This document shows positions 7,485 to 15,617 of a stretch of DNA of 64,000 bases, in pieces. Under the pieces are notes generated by a model. The model was not told the origin of the DNA and searched no databases. It was given only the letters and a program-made list of their open reading frames with translations. Location of the stretch: positions 186,001 through 250,000 of the forward strand of contig NZ_DASQNA010000018.1 in assembly GCF_035645195.1 (NCBI RefSeq), in the 5' to 3' direction. This stretch comes from Paenibacillus sp. Lineage in GTDB: Bacteria > Bacillota > Bacilli > Paenibacillales > YIM-B00363. A program made the position numbers and the translations under genes. Within the stretch, counting starts at the first letter, position 1. Each line of letters starts with the position of its first letter.

Positions 7485-8358
7485 CGACAACGAAAGAGAG
7501 ACGCGGGACATCCGCCTCGGCAAAATCGTATTCACGAACGTGTGGCCCGTGTTTTACGGCTTCCCTCCCGCGGGGCTGGAATCGCGCATTCGCGTGACGA
7601 CGCAGACGCCGACGCAGCTGAACGCCGCTTTGTCCGCAGGGGAGATCGACGTCGCGTCGATTTCCTCGTTCGCTTATGCGAAGCACGCGGACAAGCTATT
7701 GCTGCTGCCCGATTTGTCGGTCAGCGCGAAGGGCTCGGTCGGTTCGCTGTTTTTGTTCACGCGGCGCCCGCTTTCGGAAGCGCTGCCGCAGCGGATCGCG
7801 CTGGCGACGACGTCCGCGACGACGGTCCATTTGCTGAAAATAATTATGGCGAAACGATTCGAATTTGTTCCCGAGTATGTAGATATGGCGCCGAATTTGG
7901 ATACGATGATGGATACGTGCGACGCCGCGCTGCTGATCGGCGACGACGCGATTCGGGAGTGCCGTACCGGGGAACGACTCGGATTGCATCGTTACGATCT
8001 ATGCACGCTGTGGACGGAGTGGACCGGCTACGGCATGACGTTCGCGGTGTGGGCGGTGCGGGAGGAGTGGGCGAGGGCGCGCGAGGCCGACGCAGCGCTC
8101 GTCCACGAGGCGCTGCTCGCTTCGAAGCGCGAAGGCACGAGGCTGCCGGAAGCGCTGCTCGACGAAGCCGCGAAGGCGGTCGGCGGCAGCCGGGACTTCT
8201 GGCGCGCGTATTTCGGCAATTTGATCTACGATTTCGGATCCGAGCAGCGGCAAGGGCTGGAGCTGTATTTCCGCTTCGCGCACGAGCTCGGCTATCTCGA
8301 ATCCGCCCCGCCCCTGAGGGTATGGCGAAATCCCAAGATGACGCAGGTGACGGAATGA
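7468..8358 (+). CDS. mqnA: Chorismate dehydratase, menaquinone (futalosine) pathway
   Basis: MqnA dehydrates chorismate to 3-enolpyruvylbenzoate, the first committed step of the futalosine route. The protein has 296 residues from ATG 7468, 7 bases after GGGAGAGGGA. It starts with LGKIVFTNVWPVFYG, has the substrate-site run TPTQLNAALSAGEIDVASISSFAYA and later DAALLIGDDAIRE, all features of this periplasmic-binding-protein-like fold. It overlaps ubiX by 17 bases and hepT by 4. The aroC product that feeds it, chorismate, is made by the next block of genes. Confidence 0.92.
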   Translation: MTRPIDDNERETRDIRLGKIVFTNVWPVFYGFPPAGLESRIRVTTQTPTQLNAALSAGEIDVASISSFAYAKHADKLLLLPDLSVSAKGSVGSLFLFTRRPLSEALPQRIALATTSATTVHLLKIIMAKRFEFVPEYVDMAPNLDTMMDTCDAALLIGDDAIRECRTGERLGLHRYDLCTLWTEWTGYGMTFAVWAVREEWARAREADAALVHEALLASKREGTRLPEALLDEAAKAVGGSRDFWRAYFGNLIYDFGSEQRQGLELYFRFAHELGYLESAPPLRVWRNPKMTQVTE

Positions 8359-9323
8359 AGCTCTTGGATATATACGCGAAAATGACCGAGGATATCCAGC
8401 ACATCGAACGGAGGCTGGACGAAAGCGTCCGTACCGAGGAAGCGGAGCTGAACGCCGCATCGCTGCATCTCCTGAAAGCCGGGGGCAAGCGGATTCGGCC
8501 CGTGTTCGTTCTGCTGGCGGGCCGTTTCGGGACGTACGACCTGGATCGACTGTCGCATGTGGCGGTCGCCTTGGAGCTGATTCATATGGCGACGCTCGTG
8601 CACGACGACGTCATCGACGACGCGGCGACGCGGCGCGGCCAACCGACCGTGAAGGCGAAGTGGGACGAGCGCATCGCGATGTACACGGGCGACTACATAT
8701 TAGGCAAGGCGCTCGCGGTGGCGGCGCAGCTCGAGCGGCCGGACATACACCGCATCTTGTCCAAGGCGATGGTGCAGATGGTCATCGGGGAGATGGAGCA
8801 GTTCCGGCTGTTTTACCGCCTCGACCAATCGGTACGGGACTATTTGCTGCGCATCCGCCGCAAGACGGCGCTCCTCATCGCCGTCTCCTGCCAGCTGGGT
8901 GCGCTCGCGGCTGGCGCGTCGGACCGGGCGGCGCAGCGGCTGTACGCGTTCGGCTACAACGCCGGCATGGCGTTCCAAATTCGGGACGATATTCTCGATT
9001 TGATGGGCACGGAGCAGCAGCTCGGCAAGCCGCCGGGCAGCGACATGCGCCAAGGCAACGTGACGCTGCCGGTGCTGTACGCGATCCGGGACGAACGGGT
9101 GCGCGAGGCGGTGCGGGCGGCGACGAACGCGGAGCGGCCGGACGAAGCGGCGCTCGCGCGGGCGATCGAGCTCGTGCGGAGCAGCCCCGGCATCGAGGAA
9201 GCGGACGCGCTGTCGCGAAGGTACATCGACAAGGCGATTCGGGCGCTCGACGAGCTGCCGGACATTCCGGCGAAGGACGATTTCGAAGCCATCGCGAATT
9301 TTATCGCGGAACGCGCGTATTAA
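8355..9323 (+). CDS. hepT: Heptaprenyl diphosphate synthase component II (catalytic)
   Basis: Catalytic trans-prenyltransferase subunit that, with HepS, extends farnesyl diphosphate to C35. The 322-residue protein has the first Asp-rich motif in LVHDDVIDDAATRRG, the GKxxRP motif as GGKRIRPVFVLL, and the second Asp-rich motif in FQIRDDILDLMG, which bind the allylic and homoallylic substrates through Mg2+. The start ATG 8355 overlaps the mqnA stop as ATGA. It ends the quinone run; ndk follows, as in B. subtilis. Confidence 0.96.
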   Translation: MKLLDIYAKMTEDIQHIERRLDESVRTEEAELNAASLHLLKAGGKRIRPVFVLLAGRFGTYDLDRLSHVAVALELIHMATLVHDDVIDDAATRRGQPTVKAKWDERIAMYTGDYILGKALAVAAQLERPDIHRILSKAMVQMVIGEMEQFRLFYRLDQSVRDYLLRIRRKTALLIAVSCQLGALAAGASDRAAQRLYAFGYNAGMAFQIRDDILDLMGTEQQLGKPPGSDMRQGNVTLPVLYAIRDERVREAVRAATNAERPDEAALARAIELVRSSPGIEEADALSRRYIDKAIRALDELPDIPAKDDFEAIANFIAERAY

Positions 9324-9326
9324 CGT

Positions 9327-9354
9327 TTGTTTTCTCGGAAAATTGCAGTATGAT
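9327..9354 (+). promoter_or_regulatory. Possible promoter of ndk
   Basis: TTGTTT at 9327 and TATGAT at 9349 are 16 bases apart in an AT-rich gap between hepT and ndk. No other evidence. Confidence 0.3.
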
Positions 9355-9411
9355 AGGAACGATATGGCATAACGGACAAGCCCATGAACACATCGCAATG
9401 GAGGTATGGTC

Positions 9412-9855
9412 ATGCAACGTACGTTTTTGATGGTGAAGCCGGACGGGGTGCAGCGGGGATTGATCGGGGAAATCGTCGCCCGCTTCGAACGCAAAGGGTT
9501 TCAATTGGTCGCCGCCAAACTGCTGCAAGTGACGCGGGAGCAAGCGGAGTTCCACTACGCGGAGCATAAAGAGAAGCCGTTCTTCGACGACTTGGTCGGC
9601 TTCATCACGTCGGGCCCCGTGTTCGCGATGGTCTGGCAGGGAGACGACGTCATCGCGCTGTCGCGCCTCGTCATCGGCAAGACGAACGTAGCGGACGCGC
9701 TGCCGGGCACGATCCGCGGCGATTTCGCGGCGCATACGCCGCGCAACCTGATCCACGGCTCCGACTCGCCGGAGAGCGCGGAGCGCGAAATTTTCAACTT
9801 CTTTACGGAAGCCGAGCTGGTCGGCTACGACAAGACGATCAACGCTTGGATCTGA
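9412..9855 (+). CDS. ndk: Nucleoside diphosphate kinase
   Basis: Balances nucleoside triphosphate pools by passing phosphate from ATP to other NDPs through a phospho-histidine. The 147-residue protein has the family start [26 protein letters not shown], and the active-site motif [16 protein letters not shown] with the catalytic His near residue 115. ATG 9412 is 7 bases after GGAGG; the upstream in-frame ATG 9406 is too close. The neighbours hepT and cheR are as in B. subtilis. Confidence 0.98.
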   Translation: MQRTFLMVKPDGVQRGLIGEIVARFERKGFQLVAAKLLQVTREQAEFHYAEHKEKPFFDDLVGFITSGPVFAMVWQGDDVIALSRLVIGKTNVADALPGTIRGDFAAHTPRNLIHGSDSPESAEREIFNFFTEAELVGYDKTINAWI

Positions 9856-9893
9856 TCCGCGCAGCGGATTCGCTCGGAAGGAATGGGAACGGC

Positions 9894-10688
9894 ATGGGAG
9901 AATGGGAAGGGGAGCACGATCCGGATTACGCAGCGTTTGTCCAAAGCTTCAAGAAATTGACGGGGATCGATTTATCGTTGTACAAAGAGGCCCAAATGAA
10001 ACGGCGCCTCACGACGCTGCGGCAGCGGCGGGGGTATGATAGTTTCGCTTCGTACGTGCAAGCGGTCGCAAGGAGCCAGGAGCTGCTCGCGGAGCTGCTC
10101 GACCGGATGACGATCAACGTGTCCGAATTTTGGCGCAACCCGAACCGGTGGGAGGTGCTGGAGCAGCGTTTCCTGCCGGAGCTGCTCGAGCGGTCGCGCA
10201 GGCTCAAATGCTGGAGCGCGGCTTGCTCCACCGGGGAAGAACCGTATTCGCTGGCGATGATTTTGGCGGGCAAAGGGCTGCTCGACGCGTCTAAAATTAT
10301 CGCGACCGACATCGACGACAACGCGCTCGCCCGGGCGAAAACGGGACTGTATCAGGAACGCAGCTTGAAGGACGTTCCGCAGTCGTACATAGACGCCTAT
10401 TTTCGACGGTCGGGCGAATCGTACGCCGTCAGCGACGAGCTGAAGCGGGCCGTAACGTTCGCCAAAGGCAATCTGCTGACCGATCGGTTCGATACGGGCT
10501 ACGATTTGATCATTTGCCGCAACGTCATGATTTATTTCACCGAGGAAGCGAAGACGATGCTCTATCGGAAATTCGCCGACGCGCTGCGACCCGGCGGCAT
10601 TCTGTTCGTCGGGTCGACCGAACAAATCTTTACCCCGGGACAATACGGGCTCTCCTCCGCGGACACGTTTTTTTACCAAAAAGACTAA
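9894..10688 (+). CDS. cheR: Chemotaxis protein methyltransferase CheR
   Basis: Methylates glutamates of chemoreceptors with S-adenosylmethionine, setting the adaptation level. The 264-residue protein has the N-terminal helical CheR domain with MTINVSEFWRNPNRW, then the SAM-binding core with WSAACSTGEEPYSLAM, TDIDDNALARA and DLIICRNVMIYF. The start chosen, ATG 9894, follows GAAGGAATGGG; a longer frame from TTG 9846 would overlap ndk. The remaining chemotaxis genes are not in this window, and the isolated location after ndk matches B. subtilis. Confidence 0.95.
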   Translation: MGEWEGEHDPDYAAFVQSFKKLTGIDLSLYKEAQMKRRLTTLRQRRGYDSFASYVQAVARSQELLAELLDRMTINVSEFWRNPNRWEVLEQRFLPELLERSRRLKCWSAACSTGEEPYSLAMILAGKGLLDASKIIATDIDDNALARAKTGLYQERSLKDVPQSYIDAYFRRSGESYAVSDELKRAVTFAKGNLLTDRFDTGYDLIICRNVMIYFTEEAKTMLYRKFADALRPGGILFVGSTEQIFTPGQYGLSSADTFFYQKD

Positions 10689-10703
10689 TGCCGCTCTGGA
10701 TGT

Positions 10704-10749
10704 ATAAGCATTTCCAACAATTCCTATACTAAGGAAAGAACATGCTTAT
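10704..10749 (+). repeat. Inverted repeat in the cheR to small-ORF gap
   Basis: ATAAGCAT at 10704 and ATGCTTAT at 10742 are exact inverted copies 30 bases apart, with TTCC and GGAA pairing inside. A TATACT lies in the loop at 10725. It could be an RNA stem just before the ribosome site of the next gene. Confidence 0.5.
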
Positions 10750-10776
10750 CGACAGGTCAGGAGGAGCCACCTACGA

Positions 10777-10947
10777 ATGGACAAACGCAAAGTGATCACC
10801 GCTTATCGACGCGGCTTTCTCACGATCCAAGAATGCGCGCAAATTTTGGGCATCGACTCGCCGCAGATCATGAAGCTGGTGAACGATCCGCAAATGTCCG
10901 AGACGAAACCGTTCGCGCTGCCGAAAATGCCGGCGAAAACGGTGTAG
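10777..10947 (+). CDS. Small protein of unknown function, helix-turn-helix-like
   Basis: A 56-residue open frame starting MDKRKVITAYRRGFLT and ending KMPAKTV, preceded by AGGAGGAG about 10 bases before the ATG and followed directly by a strong terminator, so it looks like a real gene. The centre reads TIQECAQILGIDSPQIMKLVNDP, which has the rhythm of a helix-turn-helix of the excisionase/RsfA kind. Nothing else is recognised. It lies between cheR and aroC and may act as a small DNA-binding or adaptor protein; this is inference only. Confidence 0.72.
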   Translation: MDKRKVITAYRRGFLTIQECAQILGIDSPQIMKLVNDPQMSETKPFALPKMPAKTV

Positions 10948-10956
10948 CTTGAATTC

Positions 10957-10995
10957 GGAGCCCCCGGGAGAAACGCTCTCGGGGGTTCCGTTTTT
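10957..10995 (+). terminator. Intrinsic terminator before aroC
   Basis: GGAGCCCCCGGGAG and CTCTCGGGGGTTCC form a 14-bp stem (G-T pairs included) with a 5-base loop, then G and TTTTT. Confidence 0.9.
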
Positions 10996-11109
10996 GCGTT
11001 AAGGATGGTACACTATAGTAATGCAAAACACATTCGCGCATAAAAGCGTTAAAGTCCCGAAGGAACCGAAAGGGACTAGCGGCGGGATGGACTAAAGGAG
11101 GAACCGGTT

Positions 11110-12273
11110 GTGAGGTTTTTAACGGCGGGGGAGACGCACGGACCGCAGCTGACGGTCATCATCGAAGGAATGCCGAGCAACGTGCCGCTCACGGCGGAGA
11201 CGATCAACGAGCAGCTTGCCAGAAGGCAAAAAGGATACGGCCGCGGCCGTCGGATGCAAATCGAGAAAGACGAAGTCGAGATCGTCGGCGGCGTGCGTCA
11301 CGGCAAAACGACCGGCGCGCCGATCGCGCTCGTCGTCCACAATAAAGATTGGAAGCATTGGACAAGCATTATGGGCGCGGAGCCGATGGAAGAGGATGCC
11401 GAGGCGAAGCGGCGCGTCAACCGGCCGCGTCCGGGGCATGCCGACTTGAACGGCGGCGTGAAATACAACCAGCGCGACCTGCGCAACATTCTCGAGCGAT
11501 CGAGCGCCCGCGAAACGACGGTCCGCGTCGCAGTCGGCGGCGTGGCGCGCGCGCTGCTCGCTCACTTCGGCATCAAGGTCGGCGGGCATGTCATCTCGAT
11601 CGGCGACGTCGAAGCGCCTCCGGTCGACCTGCCGCTCGACGAGCTGATCGCGATTACCGAGGAGTCTCCTGTACGCGTCGTCGATAAGGCGGCGGAAGAG
11701 CGCATGATCGCCGCGATCGACGCGGCGAAGGCGGACGGCGACACGCTCGGCGGCATCGTCGAGGCGATCGTCGAAGGCGCGCCGATCGGCCTCGGCTCCC
11801 ACGTGCAGTGGGATCGCAAGCTCGACGGGCGCATCGCGCAAGCGGTCGTGTCGATCCAGGCGTTCAAGGGCGTCGAAATCGGCATCGGCTTCGAAGCGGC
11901 GCGGCTGCGCGGCTCGAAGGTGCACGACGAGATCCATTACGATCCGGAGAAGGGCTTCGTGCGGCCGACGAACCGCGCAGGCGGATTCGAGGGCGGCATG
12001 ACGACCGGCGCGCCGATCGTCGTGCGCGGCGTGATGAAGCCGATCTCGACGCTGTACAAGCCGTTGCAGAGCGTCGACATCGACACGAAGGAGCCGTTCA
12101 CCGCGCAGGTGGAGCGGTCCGACACGTGCGCCGTGCCGGCGGCCGGCGTCATCATGGAGAACGTCGTCGCTTGGGAAGTCGCGAAGGCGATGGTCGAGAA
12201 GTTCGGCGGCGATTCGATCGAAGAGATGCGCCGCAACTACGACTCCTACCTTGAGTACGTAAGGAACTACTAA
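11110..12273 (+). CDS. aroC: Chorismate synthase
   Basis: Converts 5-enolpyruvylshikimate 3-phosphate to chorismate with reduced FMN as catalyst. The 387-residue protein has the signatures [39 protein letters not shown] and [13 protein letters not shown], with FGGDSIEEM near the C-terminus. It starts at GTG 11110, 7 bases after AAAGGAGG. It heads the aromatic supraoperon; a TATAGT box at 11014 may belong to its promoter but lacks a good -35. Its product feeds mqnA, aroH and trpE in the same window. Confidence 0.98.
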   Translation: MRFLTAGETHGPQLTVIIEGMPSNVPLTAETINEQLARRQKGYGRGRRMQIEKDEVEIVGGVRHGKTTGAPIALVVHNKDWKHWTSIMGAEPMEEDAEAKRRVNRPRPGHADLNGGVKYNQRDLRNILERSSARETTVRVAVGGVARALLAHFGIKVGGHVISIGDVEAPPVDLPLDELIAITEESPVRVVDKAAEERMIAAIDAAKADGDTLGGIVEAIVEGAPIGLGSHVQWDRKLDGRIAQAVVSIQAFKGVEIGIGFEAARLRGSKVHDEIHYDPEKGFVRPTNRAGGFEGGMTTGAPIVVRGVMKPISTLYKPLQSVDIDTKEPFTAQVERSDTCAVPAAGVIMENVVAWEVAKAMVEKFGGDSIEEMRRNYDSYLEYVRNY

Positions 12274-12274
12274 T

Positions 12275-13393
12275 ATGGGCGAGAACCGGATGAGAGAATT
12301 GACGGTTGATTTGGGCGACCGCTCCTATCCGATTTATATCGGGGAACATTTGCTGGACCGCTTCGGGGAAACGGCGGTCAAGCACGCGCTGCCGAAGAAG
12401 TCGCCGATCCTGCTCGTCAGCGACGCGGAGGTCGGCCCGCTGTACCTTCCGCAAGCTTCGGCGTCGCTGGAGGCGGCGGGCTATACGGTCGCGACGCATA
12501 CGGTCGAGAGCGGCGAACAGGCGAAGCGGCTAGACGCGCTCGGCGACATCGTAACGACGGCGCTGGAAGCCGGCCTCGACCGCGATTCGACGATCGTCGC
12601 CTTGGGCGGCGGCGTCGTCGGCGATCTCGCCGGCTTCGCGGCGGCTTCCTACATGCGCGGCGTCCGCTTCGTGCAGGCGCCGACGACGATTCTCGCGCAC
12701 GATTCCAGCGTCGGGGGCAAAGTGGCGGTCAACCACCCGCTCGCCAAAAACATCATCGGCGCGTTCCACCAGCCGGAATTCGTGCTGTACGACACGTCGA
12801 CGCTGCGAACGCTGCCGCCGCGAGAGGTCCGCTCGGGCCTCGCCGAGGTGGCGAAGCACGGTCTCATCATGGACCGCGCGTTCACGGAGTGGGTCGAGGC
12901 GAACGCCGACCGGCTGCTTGCCCTCGATCCGGAGGCGCTCGCGTACGCGCTGTACGTCGGCTGCGGCGTCAAAGCGCGCGTCGTCTCGCAGGACGAACGG
13001 GAAGGCGGCCTGCGCGCGATTCTCAACCTTGGCCACACGATCGGGCACGCGCTGGAAGCGGTGGCCGGCTACGGCGAGCTGACGCACGGGGAAGCGATCT
13101 CGATCGGCATGTGCGGTTCGGCGCGTCTCGCCGTGCGGCTCGGCCATGCGCCGGAGGACGTGTACGCGGCGACGCGCCGGGTGCTGTCCCGCCTCGGCCT
13201 GCCCGTCGCGCTCCCTGCGCATTTCGATACGGATGCGATCATGGAAGCGATGATGCACGACAAAAAGTTCCGCGGCGGCGAAATGGTGTTCGTGCTGCCG
13301 AAGGAGATCGGCGTCGTCGATATCGTGAAGGGCATTCCGTCGTCGCTCGTGAGAGACGTCGTCGAATCGTTGAAACAAGGGGAGAGCGCGTAG
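12275..13393 (+). CDS. aroB: 3-dehydroquinate synthase
   Basis: Second enzyme of the shikimate pathway; NAD- and metal-dependent cyclisation of DAHP. The 372-residue protein has ALGGGVVGDLAGFAAASYMRG for NAD binding, HDSSVGGKVAVNHPLAKN in the active site, and metal ligands in HGLIMD and LGHTIGHALE. It starts 1 base after the aroC stop (ATG 12275); ATG 12290 is an alternative. Translation is likely coupled to aroC and to aroH, whose ATG directly follows. Confidence 0.97.
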   Translation: MGENRMRELTVDLGDRSYPIYIGEHLLDRFGETAVKHALPKKSPILLVSDAEVGPLYLPQASASLEAAGYTVATHTVESGEQAKRLDALGDIVTTALEAGLDRDSTIVALGGGVVGDLAGFAAASYMRGVRFVQAPTTILAHDSSVGGKVAVNHPLAKNIIGAFHQPEFVLYDTSTLRTLPPREVRSGLAEVAKHGLIMDRAFTEWVEANADRLLALDPEALAYALYVGCGVKARVVSQDEREGGLRAILNLGHTIGHALEAVAGYGELTHGEAISIGMCGSARLAVRLGHAPEDVYAATRRVLSRLGLPVALPAHFDTDAIMEAMMHDKKFRGGEMVFVLPKEIGVVDIVKGIPSSLVRDVVESLKQGESA

Positions 13394-13762
13394 ATGTATA
13401 CAAGGGGAATACGGGGAGCCACGACGGTAGAGCATAACGATAAGCAGGAAATTTTGGACGCGACGAGGGAGCTGCTTTCGACGATTATCGCCGAAAACGG
13501 CCTCGTGCCGGAAGATATCGGGTACGTGTTCATCACGGTCACCTCGGATCTCGACGCCGCGTTCCCGGCCGTCGCGATCCGCGCGCTGGACGGCTGGGAT
13601 CTCGTGCCGCTCATGTGCGCGCTCGAGGTGCCGGTGCAGGGCGCGCTGCCGCGATGCATTCGGCTGATGGTGACGGTCAATACGACGAAATCGCAAAAGG
13701 ATATGGTGCACGTCTACCTGAACGAAGCGAAATCGCTGCGCCCCGATTTGGCGAAGCGTTGA
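13394..13762 (+). CDS. aroH: Chorismate mutase (AroH class)
   Basis: Rearranges chorismate to prephenate for tyrosine and phenylalanine synthesis. The 122-residue protein is of the Bacillus trimeric AroH type, not the helical AroQ type: it begins MYTRGIRGATTVE with catalytic Arg7 and contains LEVPVQGALPRCIR with the catalytic Glu and Arg near residues 78 and 90. It directly follows aroB. Its last codons contain the -35 of the trp promoter at 13759. Confidence 0.97.
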   Translation: MYTRGIRGATTVEHNDKQEILDATRELLSTIIAENGLVPEDIGYVFITVTSDLDAAFPAVAIRALDGWDLVPLMCALEVPVQGALPRCIRLMVTVNTTKSQKDMVHVYLNEAKSLRPDLAKR

Positions 13763-13788
13763 CCGCGAACGGACAGCTGGTGTATAGT
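13759..13788 (+). promoter_or_regulatory. trp operon promoter
   Basis: TTGACC at 13759 (overlapping the aroH stop) and TATAGT at 13783 are 18 bases apart. Start of transcription would be near 13795, exactly where the TRAP triplet array begins. Confidence 0.75.
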
Positions 13789-13794
13789 GGGGAG

Positions 13795-13862
13795 GAGCCG
13801 AGTTAGAGCCGAGTTGATTTTCGAGATGAGTGGAGTTCAGTCGAGACGAGCGAAAGCGTTAG
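13795..13862 (+). promoter_or_regulatory. TRAP binding site: array of eleven NAG triplets in the trp leader
   Basis: Triplets of the TRAP type occur at 13795, 13800, 13806 (TAG at 13804 as alternative), 13811, 13823, 13828, 13833, 13838 (CAG), 13843, 13848 and 13860 (TAG). Six in a row from 13823 keep an exact 5-base period, the spacing that fits the 11-fold TRAP ring. Eleven sites in total equal the number in the B. subtilis trp leader. With mtrB present at 3451, this should be where Trp-loaded TRAP binds the nascent RNA. Confidence 0.85.
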
Positions 13863-13954
13863 CCTTTTGGGGGAAGACCTCGTTTGTTCGCGTTGCCGCG
13901 AAACGGGTCCGCCTGCCTTCGGGACGCTTTGCTTTTCCATGAAATCAATCCACC

Positions 13955-13989
13955 GGCCTCTACCGCAGCGTAGGGGCCTTTGTTTTTTT
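13955..13989 (+). terminator. trp attenuator terminator
   Basis: GGCCTCTAC pairs with GTAGGGGCC (9 bp) around a 6-base loop, followed by TTTGTTTTTTT. The 5' arm can instead pair with the TRAP site: CTCTA at 13958 with TAGAG at 13804 and CGG at 13954 with CCG at 13809, with one bulged C. That gives an antiterminator that TRAP binding would block. No competing full-length leader peptide with Trp codons is seen. Confidence 0.88.
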
Positions 13990-14039
13990 CGGAGGTTCAT
14001 CCCGGCGCAACGGCACAATCACAGGACGGAGGCGTTCGT

Positions 14040-15602
14040 ATGTTGTACCCCAACCGCGAAGCGTTCGGGCGATATGCCCGAGACTACAATTTGATCCCGG
14101 TGACGCGCACGCTGCTTGCCGATACGGAAACGCCGATCCGCGTCTTCCAGCAGTTCAGCGAAGAGCCGCACGCGTTCCTGCTCGAGAGCGTGGAGGGCGG
14201 AGCGAAATGGGCGCGTTATTCGTTCATCGGCACCGATCCGTTCCTCGTCGTTCGCGGCAAAGGCGGCAAGCTCGAGGTCGAGCGCCGCGGCGTGTATGAG
14301 ACGTACGCGGAGCAGCCGGTCGACTTCCTGCGCGGGCTGCTGGCGCAGTACCGGAGCCCGCAGTTCGAAGGGTATCCCCGCTTTATGGGCGGCGCGGTCG
14401 GCTTCTTCGGCTACGATCTGCTCCGCTATTACGAGAAGAAGCTCCCGCCGCATCGCGTCGACGACCTCAAGATGAACGACGTCCAATTCATGTTCTGCGA
14501 CCAACTGATCGTATTCGATCATTTGAAGCAGCACATGATGATCGTCGCCAACGCGCATGTGCCGTTGAACGCCGGCGAAGCCGAGCTCGACGAGGCGTAC
14601 CGCGCCGCGAACGAGCGGATCGACCGGGCGGTCGCCCGGCTGCAGGGGGGCGGCGGAGCGGCCGCGAACGCGTTCACGCCGCGCACGCCGAGCGAGCCGG
14701 TCGCCATACGGGCGGAAGATTTGCGTTCGAACCTCACGAAGGAGGCGTTCCTCGACAACGTCGTGAAGGCGAAGGAATATATCCGCGCCGGGGACATTTT
14801 CCAAGTGGTGCTTTCGCAGCGGTTCGAGATGGATACGGACGTTTCGCCGCTGCACGTATACCGCGTGCTGCGCACGATGAACCCGTCGCCGTACATGTAT
14901 TATTTGAAAATGGGCGAGGAGCGCATCGTCGGCACGTCGCCGGAGCTGCTCGTCCGCGTCGAAGGCGACAAGGTGCAGACGCGCCCGATCGCGGGCACGC
15001 GGCCGCGCGGCCGGACGCCGGAGGCCGATCTTGCGCTCGAGCGCGAGCTGCTCGCCGACGAGAAGGAGCTCGCGGAGCATCTGATGCTCGTCGACCTCGG
15101 CCGCAACGACATCGGCCGCGTGTCGGTGCCGGGCACGGTAAAGGTCGACGCGTACATGGACATCGAGCGGTATTCGCACGTCATGCATATCGTGTCGAAC
15201 GTGTCCGGGACGCTGCGGAAGGATAAAGATTTTTACGACGCGTTCCTGTCGTGCATGCCGGCGGGCACCGTGTCGGGCGCTCCGAAGCTGCGCGCGATGG
15301 AAATCATCGCGGAGCTCGAGCAGGAGGCGCGCGGCGCGTACGCGGGCGCGATCGGCTACCTCGGCTTCTCGGGCAACCTCGACACGTGCATTACGATCCG
15401 GACGATCATTTTCCGCGAAGGCAAAGCGTACGTGCAGGCCGGCGCCGGCATCGTCTGGGATTCCGTGCCGGAGAAGGAATACGAAGAGACGGTCAACAAG
15501 GCGAAGGGCATGCTGACCGCGATCCGGACCGCCGAGGCGATCTTCGGCGGCGCGGCGCGCGAGGCCGTCACCGTCAATCAAGATTATTACGGTCAGCCGT
15601 AA
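14040..15602 (+). CDS. trpE: Anthranilate synthase component I
   Basis: Makes anthranilate from chorismate and ammonia or glutamine. The 520-residue protein has the tryptophan feedback motif in FLLESVEGG near residue 45, the chorismate-binding core with IRAGDIFQVVLSQRFE, TSPELLVRVEGD, RPIAGTRPRGRTPEAD and CMPAGTVSGAPKLRAME. ATG 14040 is 7 bases after GGAGG; an open frame extends into the leader but covers the terminator. No trpG follows, so the glutaminase subunit must be encoded elsewhere, as in B. subtilis where pabA serves both pathways. Expression should be set by the TRAP attenuator just upstream. Confidence 0.98.
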   Translation: MLYPNREAFGRYARDYNLIPVTRTLLADTETPIRVFQQFSEEPHAFLLESVEGGAKWARYSFIGTDPFLVVRGKGGKLEVERRGVYETYAEQPVDFLRGLLAQYRSPQFEGYPRFMGGAVGFFGYDLLRYYEKKLPPHRVDDLKMNDVQFMFCDQLIVFDHLKQHMMIVANAHVPLNAGEAELDEAYRAANERIDRAVARLQGGGGAAANAFTPRTPSEPVAIRAEDLRSNLTKEAFLDNVVKAKEYIRAGDIFQVVLSQRFEMDTDVSPLHVYRVLRTMNPSPYMYYLKMGEERIVGTSPELLVRVEGDKVQTRPIAGTRPRGRTPEADLALERELLADEKELAEHLMLVDLGRNDIGRVSVPGTVKVDAYMDIERYSHVMHIVSNVSGTLRKDKDFYDAFLSCMPAGTVSGAPKLRAMEIIAELEQEARGAYAGAIGYLGFSGNLDTCITIRTIIFREGKAYVQAGAGIVWDSVPEKEYEETVNKAKGMLTAIRTAEAIFGGAAREAVTVNQDYYGQP

Positions 15603-15617
15603 GGGAGGGGACGAACG

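Noticed and set aside
13990-14039. trpE starting upstream at 13980
   Set aside because: That start lies inside the terminator; ATG 14040 has GGAGG at proper spacing.
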